Assembly (NCBI GenBank): GCA_964034945.1
Contig: OZ035962.1
Span: 104,728,034-104,792,033, forward strand
Direction of reading: 5' to 3'
Source: Chrysopilus asiliformis
Taxonomy: Eukaryota > Arthropoda > Insecta > Diptera > Rhagionidae
Length of the DNA stretch: 64,000 bases
Under the pieces are notes generated by a model. That model was not told the origin of the DNA, did no database searches, and worked only from the letters and a program-made list of their open reading frames with translations. Each line of letters opens with the position of its first letter. The first letter of the stretch is position 1. Both the position numbers and the translations under genes were made by a program. Shown in pieces: positions 23,563-35,424 of this stretch.

Positions 23563-24288
23563 CAGTGTTGTGCCGCGTAGTCTACGTGATGTAGACTACA
23601 CCATTGTTTACGCGTAGACTATTACTGTAGACAATGGTCTATTCTCTACGCGTAGACAATGTAGACAATTGATAAAATAAAGGATAGATGAGTTTCTTAC
23701 AAACATTTCTAAAAAATAATTTACAAGTGCTTAGAAATTTGGTTTTATATTTGTTCTTTTATATGTGCCCTCTTAGTTGGCTTTCGGCAGTATTTTGCAA
23801 AAAAATTTGCGCTGCAGGTAAAAAGCGGAGCATTTGTGTTGGCCTTGATTAAATCAAAGCCCAGCTCTTTAAATGCTTTGTTTTTAAGCCTTCCTGTCAT
23901 ATTTAAAAAAAAACACGATTTCACTGTAGTCACGCACTCACTGCATAAAACGATAGGAAATGAGGTTAGATTGATTTCCATACAAGCGAAAAAGACAATA
24001 AAGGCACGGCGCTGGTGTCGCTGAGGAGCCCAGTTAGCGAGTTTTCATATAAATTTAACTCTTTAGGGACACCAGCGCCTCGCTATTTCTTGTAATTGGC
24101 CATTTCCTATATAATATAGTATTAGATATATGACTCACTAATGACTTTGTTTTGACAGATATGAGAAAGTCTACATTGTCTACGCAAAGTCGACATTGTC
24201 TACGCCAATGTCTACATTGTCTACCCGAAATGTATTGTCTACACTGAAGTGTAGACAATTAAAGTCCACGTGTAGAGGAACAACACTG
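23563..24288 (+). mobile_element. hAT-type non-autonomous element
   Basis: 726 bp with inverted ends CAGTGTTGTGCC and, on the opposite strand, CAGTGTTGTTCC. Flanking 8-mers GTGGTAAC (23555-23562) and GTAATAAC (24289-24296) match at 6 of 8 positions, fitting an aged hAT duplication. Both subterminal zones are made of variants of ATTGTCTAC/GTAGACAAT (many copies). The interior holds a 12-bp inverted repeat GGCGCTGGTGTC/GACACCAGCGCC (about 24008 and 24067). No transposase. Confidence 0.7.
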
Positions 24289-24996
24289 GTAATAACCTCT
24301 CAAAAAATTTAATTTGCATGCTTTACTTGATTGAGATTCATAACTCTACAGTATTTTCCATAAATTTTTAAAGTTCTATAAAAAGTTTTGTTGTGACCTA
24401 TCTTTAGTTACCTAATCTTTGGTAAAACTTTAATTCCAGACGAGTAATTTCTACACGAAATTTTTTTTATTGTATGCAATATAATTTTTTGAATGTCAAT
24501 TTTCCAACATGATTTTTTTTGCTGTTTTCAAATGAATTTCGGGTAATTTTAAAATAAAAAAGGTTGACAATACATAAAATTATGTAAAATTTTCCAGAAA
24601 ACATTTCCAACTAATTCAACAATGTTTCATCATATTTAATGATACAATAACATACGAATTAATGTTGACTGAAAATTGTAGGAAAATATCATGTAATATT
24701 TTCTGTGCTGAAAAAACCCTCTTTCTGACACTAAAATTATTTCTTGATTTCCGACGCTGCTTCCAACTTTTGACACATTACGCCCTCTTTTGATTGATTA
24801 TAACCCATTTTAATGATTTTTATAACTAGAAAGAGCATTTTTTTCTAGAATAGGTTCTAATGTAGTAGAGTAGAGAAAGCAGGATTTGATACAAAAATGG
24901 ATTTTCACAATTTTATCATGCTTTTTTTAATATAAGAAATTTGTTCAAAGTGGAGAACATCCTGTTATTTTTCCGCCCGACGGTACGGAGATGGTA

Positions 24997-25268
24997 CACT
25001 CAGAAAAATGTCCAGGTCAACTTTTTGTCAGGTTAACTCTGACCTTATAGAGGTGTCTGTAAGCCAGCTAGCGGTCAGAGTTAACCTATCTAAGGTCAAC
25101 TCGTGCAGCTCCCAATGCCCTACTTCACCTGCTGGTGGCTTAATTTCAGAATTTCTCCGACCACAGGTCAACTCAGTTTTATTTGCCCACATGCAGGCCA
25201 ACGCGCGCCTGCCCGAGGCCAATTACGCCGTTTGTAGGTCGTCGAGTTAGCCTCCATTTTTCTGAGTG
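24997..25268 (-). mobile_element. CACTCAG MITE, copy 3 (inverted)
   Basis: 272 bp, flanked by TA (24995-24996, 25269-25270), in the opposite orientation to copies 1 and 2. Open frames on both strands inside it are incidental. Confidence 0.85.
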
Positions 25269-25269
25269 T

Positions 25270-27180
25270 ATATGCGTCTGGAGTGAGAGGATCCCTCCTT
25301 CGATTCTGATTTTAACAATCGACTGGATATTATTGGAGAAGGGTTAAGTGCATAAAAATTCACACTTCCCCTCTCACTTCCAAGCCCCTCTCCTGTATCT
25401 TTTGATCCCGATTTCGCCATTCAGTTGGAAATCATGAAAGAAATATTTTTTTTTTCAAGAATTGAACTTTCCTCCCTAACTTTAACCCCATCTTCTTATA
25501 TCTTTTAATTCTCTAAACCGATTTCGAAGGAGCGCCTAATTCATGTTCGGCAAAGTTTTTCAGCTCAAAATTATTTCCCAGAATCCATTCACACAATATC
25601 ACTAACAAAATTGTACTAATATTACAAGCAAAAATTGAAACAATCTCTGTAATCGGTTTTTCAAAATTTCCAAGTTCATTTTCATTTATGGGACTAAAAT
25701 GAAAATTCATTTTATGGTACTGATAAATTATTCCAGGACGAATGTAAAAAGCTTAAATTATGCGAAACTACAATAATAAATTGGAGAAATCATATTTCTT
25801 CTTAGGACGGCAGAATATATTACAGATAAATTCTAGATAAATCCTGTAATTTTTATTAAATATTTTTCTGTCACTATATTAACATTTAAAATATTTTTTC
25901 CAGACTCGGGGTTATTTTCCGCGCAATGCAATAAAAACTTGCATCTGTGACATTTTTAGAATGAATAAAATTATCTCTTTCGCTATCTGAAGAAATTTAA
26001 AAAAAAGTGTGAAAAATAAATCTTTATTTGTTTGCAACCTATTCATCTAAATACAGAAGTATTAATACAAATATTTGCCCTAAATTGTTTGTCTTTATTC
26101 GTCGTCAAAAAAAAGTTCGAAAAAATTCTTGAAAGCGAATAAACTTTTTGAGTTTGTAGCAATACCGATGGAAAGAAGACGAAAAATATTTTAAAACAAT
26201 TTATCCTTAAAACCATTTGAACACAATGAAATATTTCTTCTTTTGATAATTTTATTAAACTTGCTTTAAGGAAAATTCCAAGTAAAAATTTCTCCTAGAA
26301 TCTATATGACTTTTGCTTTAAAAGGACCTCAATAACATTTTATTTTGTGGAGTGAATTTTTGATGATTTATCATAAAGATAATAAGAATTAATTTTCGGC
26401 CTCCAACAATTTTCGTATTGTTTATACGTCGATAATTACCGCTTGTGGTAACGATGGGGTAATTTATTTTCAAAAGTTTTAATTATTTACATAGATAAAG
26501 GGTCTATTTTGCAAATAATTTTCTGTTTATTAATTTATTTTCGGATGGACGTTAATAGTATCAGAAGCAAACATCAAGCATAATGTTAATAATTTATCAC
26601 AAAAGTTTCGGTATAGTGTGTTGTAGAGTGTTTTCAATCATTTATGCTTATCTTAAGTTCTTCATTTAATCAAAATATCCAAGCACAACTAGAAAACCAC
26701 TTATTCCACAAATTCAAAATTTCAGCCACATAGAATTAAAGTTGTTGCTGATTCGGTGGAACTCCATCTACATCAAAACATTTTTTGACTTTTTCTTGCT
26801 TACTTGAATTGAGTTAACGTCGTATTTTCAAGTCCCTACCCCTGTTAGACAGAAATTTCTGTTTACTTTGCCATTTTCCAGATGATAATCGGTTGATTTA
26901 CTTCGAATAAACAAATCATGACACCTGAAACGAACATTCCGCATTCCAGTTTGTTTGCCTTACCTGACAATAAATAATACAGATTGTTAAATCGTCTTAA
27001 AACACAAACTATGTTTTTTATTGTGTTTGAAAACAAGTCAAATTTTCAAATTTTTAAAATAAAGTGAAACGATAGAATTTTTTCCTGAATTTTGTGTTTA
27101 CAAAGTAATACGGGATGTAACAATATTTACTCTTATGTAATAATATGACACCATTTAATAGTACAACTGCGAAATTGCAC
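25270..27180. other. No recognisable feature
   Basis: AT-rich, unique-looking. A short minus-strand frame at 25513-25710 is not recognisable. Confidence 0.3.
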
Positions 27181-27186
27181 TATTAG

Positions 27187-27472
27187 GGGTGCGTTCTTTT
27201 ATGCCCGAGTAGAGTTACGGTTGGGTTTGTCAAAGTTTAAACAATTGATTGCCAAAGTTGAAAAAAGGCGCCTTTTTTTAATGGTATTGGGCTAGAGCAA
27301 CAGGCTAGAGGTGTTAGAGCAACAGGCTAGAGATGTTAGAGCAACGTTTTCCATACAAACCGCAGCAGCCGGTACAGCGACTGGTATGGAACACGTAGTT
27401 CTATATAGCTCAAGAACATTAAAAGCACACGCCTAATAAAGTAAACTTTACTTCGAAATTTTAGAACGCGAT
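27187..27472 (+). mobile_element. Possible degenerate TIR element with 22-bp minisatellite
   Basis: Imperfect inverted ends (GCGTTCTTTTATGCCCGAGT against GCGTTCTAAAATTTCGAAGT on the other strand, about two-thirds identity). Inside, 27295-27345 holds just over two copies of GAGCAACAGGCTAGAGRTGT plus TA. No target duplication seen. Confidence 0.35.
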
Positions 27473-27585
27473 TTGGTTAACTTTGGCATTTGCAAACTGG
27501 AACATTTGAATGGAAAATATTTCCAAAATACCATTTGTTTTCAACTTAAATAGGAATATAGACACTATACACTGTGGTTTAAATA

Positions 27586-28158
27586 AAACATAACAAAAGC
27601 TATAATTGCTGGCACTTATTGAAAACCCGTATTGTGATTAACGGCGAACAGTTGTATCATAATTTCACTTTGAAGGCAAACTTTTCAATAAGATTTTTTT
27701 TTAAATTTATTCCAATCGGATTTTGATGTATGGAATTTTTACGTAGAATCATATCCTAAATAACTTTTGTTCTTGCACTTTTTTGATAAGATACACCGTT
27801 TTTGAGATATTCGCAAAAAACGATTTCGTTCGTATGGGGGGTACCCCCCTAATGGTCCATTTTTGCCCATTAACGAACTTAGCCTCGCATTTTACAAAAA
27901 ACGAATCTGCGCAAAATTTCAAGTCTCTAGCTCAATCCGTGCGCCCGCAATCCGCGCCACAGACAGACAGACAGACGGACAGACGGACAGACGGACAGAC
28001 GGACAGACGGACAGACGGACGGACATGCAGAAATTAATTATTTTTATCATTCTTAACACACTGGTGTAATTCATTTTTTTGTGTGATGACGGGATCTTGG
28101 CGTTACAAACGGTAAGGCAAAGTTAGTAGGTATACCCTTTGGTTTCACCATACGGGTA
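27586..28158 (-). mobile_element. R1 Helentron-like repeat
   Basis: Full-length R1 in minus orientation. The element 3' tail AAACATAACAAAAGCTATAA is at the left, the GGGGGGTACCCCCC palindrome at about 27837-27850, a GACA/GACG microsatellite at 27960-28024, and TCACCATACGGG at the right end. The terminal hairpin has decayed (only AATTGC... remains). Confidence 0.65.
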
Positions 28159-28522
28159 AAAAAAGGAATTTCATGCTGCTGTCACAGATCCGTCTGGCCC
28201 CCTAAAATTTAAACGTACATATTTCATCCAGATTTGTTTTAAATAAAAATATTGTTATGTTTATTATAAATTCGTCGCGATACTTTTGACCTTAATTGAG
28301 GTGATACATTTTGGTTTACTTTTAGACGAATCAAGTTCGGGAATTAAGGCAATTCCCAACTGGTTTGAATCTACAGGAACATAAAATCTGAGCAAAACCC
28401 GGGCGTATCCAACTGTCTACAAGCGCCTTCTGATTTAGCAAACAGCTAAGGCTAATTCCTTAAAGGTTGTTTGTTAAATCACCTTTCTTTCCTTAACCTT
28501 GGCTGTCCCTTTGATACGTCTA

Positions 28523-29118
28523 AAACATAACAAAAGCTATAATTGCCAATCTGGCAATTATTCAAGACCCGTATGGTGATATTCGTATCAAAATTCGAAC
28601 AGTTGTATCAAAATTCCACTTTGAAGGCAAACTTTCCAATAAGATTTTTTAAAACTTATTCCAATCGGATTTTGATGTATGGGAGTTTTATGTAGAATCA
28701 TATCCTAAATAACTTTTGTTCTTGAACTTTTTTGATAACATTTACCGTTTTTGAGATATTCGCAAAAAACGATTTCGTTCGTATGGGGGGTACCCCCCCT
28801 AATGGTCCATTTTTGCCCATTAACGAACTTAGCCTCGCATTTTACGAAAAACGGATCCACACAAAATTTCAAGTCTCTAGCTCAATCCGTGCGCCCGCAA
28901 TCCGCGCCACAGACAGACAGACAGACGGACAGACGGACAGACGGACGGACGGACAGACGGACGGACGGACGGACAGACGGACGGACATGGAAAATTCAAT
29001 TTTTTTTATCATTCTAAACACACTGATCTAATTCATTTTTGTGTGTGATGACGGGATCTTGGCGTTACAAACGGTAAAGCAAAGTTAATATACCCTTTGG
29101 TTTCACCATACGGGTATA
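28523..29118 (-). mobile_element. R1 Helentron-like repeat
   Basis: Full-length, same orientation as the copy 365 bp to its left. Hairpin intact (AATTGCCA/TGGCAATT), palindrome GGGGGGTACCCCCC, long GACA/GACG microsatellite at about 28910-28986, right end TCACCATACGGGTATA. Open frames across it are identical in kind to those in other copies and reflect repeat sequence. Confidence 0.7.
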
Positions 29119-29119
29119 A

Positions 29120-30070
29120 AAACACTTTTTTGCTTAAGCCTTAGAATCACTATGTGCCAAAAGTTAAAATTTATGCTCATCCATAGTAGACGCGGAACAT
29201 AAACTTTTACAGAATATTGGTCTACTATATTACAAACGTAAGCAGCGAAATGCTGTGTTTAAATTTAAATAAAATGTGATTTACAGCAACCAAGTCTACC
29301 AAACACGAATCTTAAATCTGTTCAATAATAAAAAAAAAACTCTGCACCCGTCGTTGTTTTGTTCATTTCCTACCTTCACCGAATTTTCTTCAAAATTAAA
29401 AGTAAACATCAATGAGTTTGTCTATGAGCACAGGATCAGCCTATAGCAGGGTAACGTTCACAAATCATGTTGCGACGATAAAATTTGTTTAGAAGGAAAA
29501 AGTTTTTACCTTAAAATTCGCGTGAACTTTCTGTTTTTTGCCTTGTTTGATCTGTGTTTGATTTTTTATACCCACAAGTGTAGTCTATAAATATTTTATA
29601 AGCATTTCCAATTTTGATTCGTAAATTTATATACATAATTTTTAGTAAGATAATTTAGTCTTTGGTCGTTAAAGAACATTAAAAATTAAAAACAGAAAAT
29701 ATTTCAGTTGATTGCTTATAAAGTATGTTTTCCGTAATGGACTCTTGATTATAGGGTAATTTGTGATGTTATTTATTGACACCAAAAATACCCCAATTAA
29801 TCGAAAGGATGTTTACAGGTAAATCGATTTGACCGGATATGTAAAGCAATTTGAAATATTTTTATAAACAGACATATCAGCAATGAAAATGATTTCCTTC
29901 AATATTTTTAAACAAAAATTTAATTTCAATCGATTTAAGAAATTTTAGGCTAGACAAGACCAACGATTTACTTTTGAACACGAAATTTTCGATTAAATTA
30001 AAACATAATGTTTATAAGATCAGTTACAGATCTTCAGGGAATGGAGATTAAATTCAAAAGGTTTTACGCC
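29120..30070. other. No recognisable feature
   Basis: AT-rich, no shared repeats or exons recognised. Confidence 0.3.
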
Positions 30071-30077
30071 TGCATTA

Positions 30078-30523
30078 TGGGCCTATTCTTAAAATGTAAG
30101 ATTGCTCTGTATCTGTAACTTTACATTTTCAGTCCACTTTGCTATTCACAAACTGTAACTTTGACATTCTGTATCTGTAACTAGCTGTCAAATCATCTGT
30201 AAGTTTATGCCGAGAGAAAACTTATCCATAAGGTTACATTTTTTAAGAAAAATGCAAAATTTTAAGAATAAAGGAAATATGTCGGACTTAATATTGTTGT
30301 ATAATGGATGGGAAGAAGATTCTGAGTAATTTAAATAAAAATACTTAGAAAGAAATGTTTATACGATTTGTTATACAGTTCAGAAGAAGCAACTGTCAGG
30401 AATCCCTATTATTCAGTTACAGTTTGTGAATACCAATTTGGAATCTAATGTAAAATTAGTGTGGATCATGTGGAACATGTAAAGTTACAGTTGCAGATAC
30501 ATTTACATTCGTGAATAGCCCCA
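30078..30523 (+). mobile_element. Harbinger-type element with TTA duplication
   Basis: 446 bp flanked by TTA (30075-30077, 30524-30526). Inverted ends TGGGCCTATTC and, on the opposite strand, TGGGGCTATTC, each followed by TGTAAC/GTTACA-rich subterminal repeats (CTGTAACTTTACA). A short internal frame MSDLILLYNGWEEDSE is followed by a stop and could be an eroded coding remnant, but I cannot assign it. Confidence 0.65.
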
Positions 30524-30599
30524 TTAGTTCTAATATTGGACCTTAGGATATTTGCCAATTGATGCAATTCGTCGAATCCACAATATATCAGTGTATGTA

Positions 30600-30965
30600 C
30601 AGCCATGTTCAAAAGTGTTAGGCACCCCCATTTTTTACAAAGAAATCATAGATTTTGATAGAGCATTTGTGGAGTATTTTGAAGAAAAATATCCGGAAAC
30701 ACAAAAATAACATCAGAAGATACCCTGAAAAAGGCTATTCAGGAGGAATGGGATTTTATAAGTGACGACACGAAAATAGGCTTGCAGCGACAATGCCGAA
30801 AAGACTCGCTGCTGTAATAAGGGCTAGGGGTGGGCCCACCTAATATTAGTCAGATAAATAAATTTTGATATTCTTAAAATCACATTGTTTCAATATCATA
30901 TTATATACACGTAAACAGGAAAAAATTGATTTTGAAATGGTGCCTAACACTTTTGAACATGGCTG
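30600..30965 (+). mobile_element. Internally deleted Tc1-like transposon
   Basis: 366 bp between TA dinucleotides (30598-30599, 30966-30967). Near-identical inverted ends begin CAGCCATGTTCAAAAGTGTT. It retains the 3' end of a transposase gene (separate entry) but lacks its 5' half, so it is a deletion derivative that would depend on a helper. Confidence 0.85.
30652..30840 (+). pseudogene. Tc1-like transposase, C-terminal remnant
   Basis: Translating in three successive frames recovers the end of a Tc1/mariner DDE transposase: ILIEHLWSILKKNIRK (the block holding the third catalytic acidic residue, here E of IEHLW), then KAIQEEWDFIS, then ATMPKRLAAVIRARGGPT. At least two frameshifts separate these blocks, and the N-terminal DNA-binding domain and first two catalytic Asp regions are absent. 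Non-functional. The residue blocks are seen directly; the family assignment rests on their close fit to the usual Tc1 C-terminus. Confidence 0.85.
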
Positions 30966-31156
30966 TATGTTTGTATATACAGTGCAACCCACCTTTGCAG
31001 ACATCTCTCATAAACGTACAATTCCCTAAAATGGAAACATATCCTATGACCAAATTTGTAGTTCCAATATTAAAAATGCTCTGTTAAACGGACATCTTAC
31101 ATAAACGGACAGAAATATTGGTACATCACTGTACATCATGAAAAACATTAACTTAG

Positions 31157-31516
31157 GGGCCTAGCAGTAGCGCTACGGGTGGGGGGAGTAAGGGGAGGGG
31201 GTAAAGTCAACTCGAAACTTAGTTTTCCCTCTATGTTACTCTTTCGCGGAGAAACCACCGAGCCGATTGGCCTGAAATTTGGCATAGATGTTCGTCGGGG
31301 GTCCAGCCCCAACATAGACCCATTAAAAAGTAGCCCGAGAGGTTGGGAGAGGAAGGGGAGGAGGTAAAGTCATCTCGAAACTTAGTTTTCCCTCTATGTT
31401 ACTCTTTCACGGGGAAACCACCGAGCCGATTGGCCTGAAGTTTAGCTCCAAAATAGACCATCAAAAAAAAAAAATTGAAAAAACTTAACTCGGCAACGAC
31501 GGGTATGCAAGATAGT
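31157..31516 (+). mobile_element. R3 Helitron, 5'-truncated
   Basis: Contains the duplicated R3 block (two copies of GAAACTTAGTTTTCCCTC and of GCCGATTGGCCTGAA) and the terminal hairpin with TATGCAAGATAG, a mutated CTAG end. The TC start and microsatellite are missing. Confidence 0.65.
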
Positions 31517-31544
31517 ACTCTATATATTATAGTAGGATATAAGA

Positions 31545-31815
31545 TTTAGTATACCGTTTGTAACGCATCGAACCCATCGTTGGACAAATATTTGTGTTCA
31601 TTTGAACTCCACCAAGATGTTTGATATGACAAAAGATTTTAATTTCCACATGTCCGTCCGTCCATCCGTGAACACCATAACCTTTGAGAGAATTGAGCTA
31701 AAGAATTGAACTTGCGTTTCACTTAAATAGCAATACTAATTACTTTAACGAGCAAAACCGATCCGCTTTTTTGCATTTTTCTCGAAAACGGTGAGTCATG
31801 CTTTTATTTAGTTTC
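31545..31815 (+). mobile_element. R2 repeat, 5' portion
   Basis: Starts TATACCGTTTGTAACGC, with CATGTCCGTCCGTCCATCCG and the block AACACCATAACCTTTGAGAG. The 3' hairpin and tail are absent. Lies directly after the truncated R3 copy. Confidence 0.5.
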
Positions 31816-32072
31816 ACAGTGCATCAAACGTTCCGTTGATCGTCCTTTCATTCCTGCTTAATGCAAGGAATGAAACAGTCACCACTCAACATTAACTTTC
31901 CTAGAAACAATTTTACACTTTTTAGTACATAACTTTCTTCAGCGGAGAACGAGAAACATATTATTATCAATCTTTTCCTTTAAAGGTTTCCATTCGGATT
32001 TTCGCTCCAATGATAGGGAAAAATATACATCCGAGCAAAAATATATCTAATCGATTGGAACTTAACCAGCGA

Positions 32073-32318
32073 ACCTAAGACACAATTTGTAACCGTGGTT
32101 ACAAAAAAAACCTTGAATTTAGGTTACATTTTGGTTACATTTTAGATGGTTTCCGAATAAACCCTCCAAAAACGGTTATTTTAAAACCAGCTTCTAAATG
32201 GGGGTTTCTGAAACGTTTCTGAAAGGTTACAGAAACCAAATATGAAACTTTTGAGTTTTGTTACCATGGTTTCAAATACGTTTCTTAACCAGAATGTAAC
32301 CTCAAATTGTTACTTGGG
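32073..32318 (-). mobile_element. CCCAAG TIR element, copy 1
   Basis: 246 bp, inverted relative to the copy at 44632-44874 and roughly 90% alike by eye. Ends pair as CAAATTGTTACTTGGG and ACCTAAGACACAATTTG. The interior is dominated by GGTTACA/TGTAACC and GTTTCTGAAA motifs. Target duplication unclear. Confidence 0.65.
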
Positions 32319-32319
32319 A

Positions 32320-33110
32320 AATAAATGCAAAACGCAAAAAAAGTTATTTTTCCTTTTCATTGTATTTTTTTTTCGAGAAAAAACTTGTTTTTTAAGTTTT
32401 TTTAAATGTGATTTCTATGAAAATTCGGCGTAAAAAATATCTTACGATTTTCTTCTAAAAAATTCCGAATTTATTTTACAGAGTTGCGACATCGAAATTC
32501 AGCATTTTTTCCATGCTTTTGCAAATAGCTTCCTGTTTTTCTAGATTACTCCTATATTTAAACGATATTTTATACCTGATCGAATTAATTTAAATAGTTT
32601 ACAGTTTTTCTAATTTTTTTTTACGTTTGAAAGGAAAGTTTTCGGCGTGATATTTTTGTTATTTGTTTTGTTGTTTCATTCTACTCTAAAGTAATAAAAT
32701 TAAATAAAATGTGGTAGAATTTTGGCACTAATCTTAATTTTGTTATCAGCTTGTTTTTCTTCAAAGTATTCCTTATAGTTTTCAACATTAACGTACCGCA
32801 TGAGTCTTGATCTGTCTTATACTTGACATTTTGCTCAGCTTTTAATACACACAAACACAAGTGCCTGAGATATTGACTTTAGTTCAAAATCTTGTTCCGT
32901 ACAATCCACTAAATGGGATTATCTTGTGTTTTTCGATAACAAACAGTACAGTTATGGTCCCTAGGCTGTACCTGACTGGGAGCCTAATAGTCGACTACTT
33001 ACGTCGTCGTGTATCTGCCGTTGGGATAACTTTTGCCAAGTATATCTGTGTGTATCTAATGCTTTATTTTGCTTTGTTGCAACAGACAGATTGATAATAT
33101 TGTACCCGTA
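32320..33110. other. No recognisable feature
   Basis: AT-rich. The plus-strand frame at 32861-33094 is not recognised and has no supporting splice or family signal. Confidence 0.3.
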
Positions 33111-33116
33111 TCTAGT

Positions 33117-33134
33117 ATACATATATATATATAT
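33117..33134 (+). repeat. (TA)n microsatellite
   Basis: Short run of AT dinucleotides after GTATAC. Confidence 0.7.
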
Positions 33135-33139
33135 GAAGT

Positions 33140-35190
33140 ATAGTAAAAACGAGACGGAGGCTAAGATTCATCCATTATTGACGAAGGTGATTCCCACAGA
33201 GCATACAATTTTCGTGTAACCTGCAGCAAAACATACAAACAATCACCTGCACATACAACGTTCCAGTCCTTAGCCTCTATATTGGCATCCCGCAAAGTCA
33301 TCCACCGTTATATAAACGGCGTTTTCCTATCTCCGTTATAAAAGCCGATATCATTTTCTATATACACCAATAACTATGCGTACATATCAGTTTTATGCTA
33401 CCAACTGTAGTCATGTGCGTGCGTTACGGAATTCCAAGCCATAGAATGCTCGTCATTGAAAGAAAGTAAAAAATGTCGAAAGATTTATTAGCACCCTGGG
33501 ATTTTCGTCTTCGTTTGGTCTATATTTAGAATTTTTGTCTGTATCGAAAGTATGTATAAGGGAGCAAATAGGGTGGAATGAAAAAAAGGACTTAAGATAT
33601 ATTCACCTTAAGAAATGTTCATATGCAATTCACATTCTCGCCACACGAAAAATTGTCGTAGAGGAATAAAAATTCCAACGATAGGCAAAACATAAGGACA
33701 TCCTATCAGATTTCAATGGCGAAAAAGAACTAAAGGATTCATCCAAGGGCAGCTATGAAATTAGGGTTGCTGGCTGAATTTTCCGCAGTTTCAGCCAGTA
33801 TCACTTTAACAGAATCAACATTTAAGTCCCTGTCCCTTGAAGGCTAGATATTTCCCACTTTATCCCATATCAGTATCAGGTTATGGGAAGCTGAAAATGG
33901 GACGGAAATATTCATTTTTGGAGGGCTGAGACTCTTTAGGCGCCTCAATTTGTGGGAAAATTTCATCGGGTTTCATATCGATTGCGATTTTTTTCAACAA
34001 CTACGATCATGTGACGATGGGCCCAATTGTGAAATGTTTTCAAGTAATGCGAGTAGGGGAAATTCTTTCATCCCCTTCACATATGTATTAAATAATAAAC
34101 CACTTTAATATGTAAGAAAACACTTTACTGATAGCACTCACTTTAAATAAGAATTTAATAAGCTAAGGAAAACAAACTCTTGAGAGAATTTCTATTGATA
34201 TACGATGTTTGTGTGTAGATTGTCATCATTTAAATGCGGCAAGACGGAATACACTCGTTCGTGTTTTTGAAATGAAATCGTGTGGAAATACGTCAAATAT
34301 GCTAATGAAATAAAATATAAGAATACGAAATGCTTTTAAGAGAGCAAAAAAAAAAACGACATCTTCGGGGAAAATTAAGTGAGTCTGGTACCTACGGTCT
34401 TACACAAAACTCAAATGATTTGCAACTGAAATTTCTGTAATGTTTCGTGAATCCTCCGAATTTTCATAAAAGTGCCTCAGCGGAAATATTTCCATAATTA
34501 AAACGAGTGCATTTTTCACACAGGTTTCGTGTGAACCCTTAAACAAGACGTAAAGGACTTTATCTATTGCAAAGAAAATGTTGGATTTTTATGAGATAAA
34601 AAAAGGTCGGCTGTAAATGTATTTCATGGGCTGAGAGTTTTGTACATAATTTTGTAAAAATTTATCTATCCTATTTTTATGAAATATTTTTAAATAGAAC
34701 GAGGCGTGTCAGGGCCAATTTTAAAAAAGAAACTTTTGTGAATATTTTGAATCTCTGGACTTATTTACTCTTCCAGTGCATACGCAAAATGATTTCAAAT
34801 TCACAAAGTTCTTTAAAAATCTTTTTTAATATCTTCATGAGAAGCGAAGCGCTTTCCAAAAGGACCAGACCAGAACAAATAGTAATCTAAAGAAGCAATG
34901 TCTGACGAATACAGCGAGTGTAGCCATACTGGCCGTTTCTTTCTTTGAAATGAAACAAAACTCCTCAAAAATGTTGCTTTTTTTGGGAAAAATTCTGTAA
35001 TTTTAAACGATTTTTATTTGTAAATAATAGACGAAATTGTGCTCTTAAAAAACTAAAATTTTTATTCGCCACTTGCATGAAAATAGAATACCGTGCCAGC
35101 CACACGAACCACGGACGATGTGTAGTCGTAAGTATTAGTATTTAAAAAAAAAGTCAGAATACAAATCTACGCAAAGAAAAACTTTTTGAT
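33140..35190. other. No recognisable feature
   Basis: Mixed-composition, unique-looking DNA. Parts near 33150-33320 and 33700-33850 are less AT-rich, but no coding signal is convincing. Confidence 0.3.
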
Positions 35191-35197
35191 GGCTTCA

Positions 35198-35420
35198 AGC
35201 CTAAACCCCAATTACGCGTTCGTGCGTGCGGCATGATTTTGTTCTGGCATCTAGTAGTTGTCACCGCGTCTAAAAGTAGAAATTGAGCCTACTCTACGCG
35301 GCACGGACGCGGCAACGCGTCTGAGCAACGCGCAATTATACATTTACTCATATAAATGCGGAGTTTTTACCTTTACCGCGTGGGTGCCGCACGCACGAAC
35401 GCGTAATTGGGGTTTGGGCT
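35198..35420 (+). mobile_element. Empty-site copy of the CCTAAACC TIR element
   Basis: About 220 bp with near-perfect 35-bp inverted ends: AGCCTAAACCCCAATTACGC at the left, AGCCCAAACCCCAATTACGC on the opposite strand at the right. Flanks share GGCTTCA (35191-35197, 35417-35423), suggesting a 7-8 bp duplication. The core has TCTAAAAGTAGAAATTGAGC and GCGGCACGGACGCGGCAACG. The 55.3-kb copy is the same element with an insertion. Confidence 0.75.
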
Positions 35421-35424
35421 TCAG

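Noticed and set aside
27783..29031. Open frames with QTDRQTDRRTDG tails in the R1 copies
   Set aside because: They are translations of the GACA/GACG microsatellite and the conserved repeat body; both frames are open and copies differ by indels.
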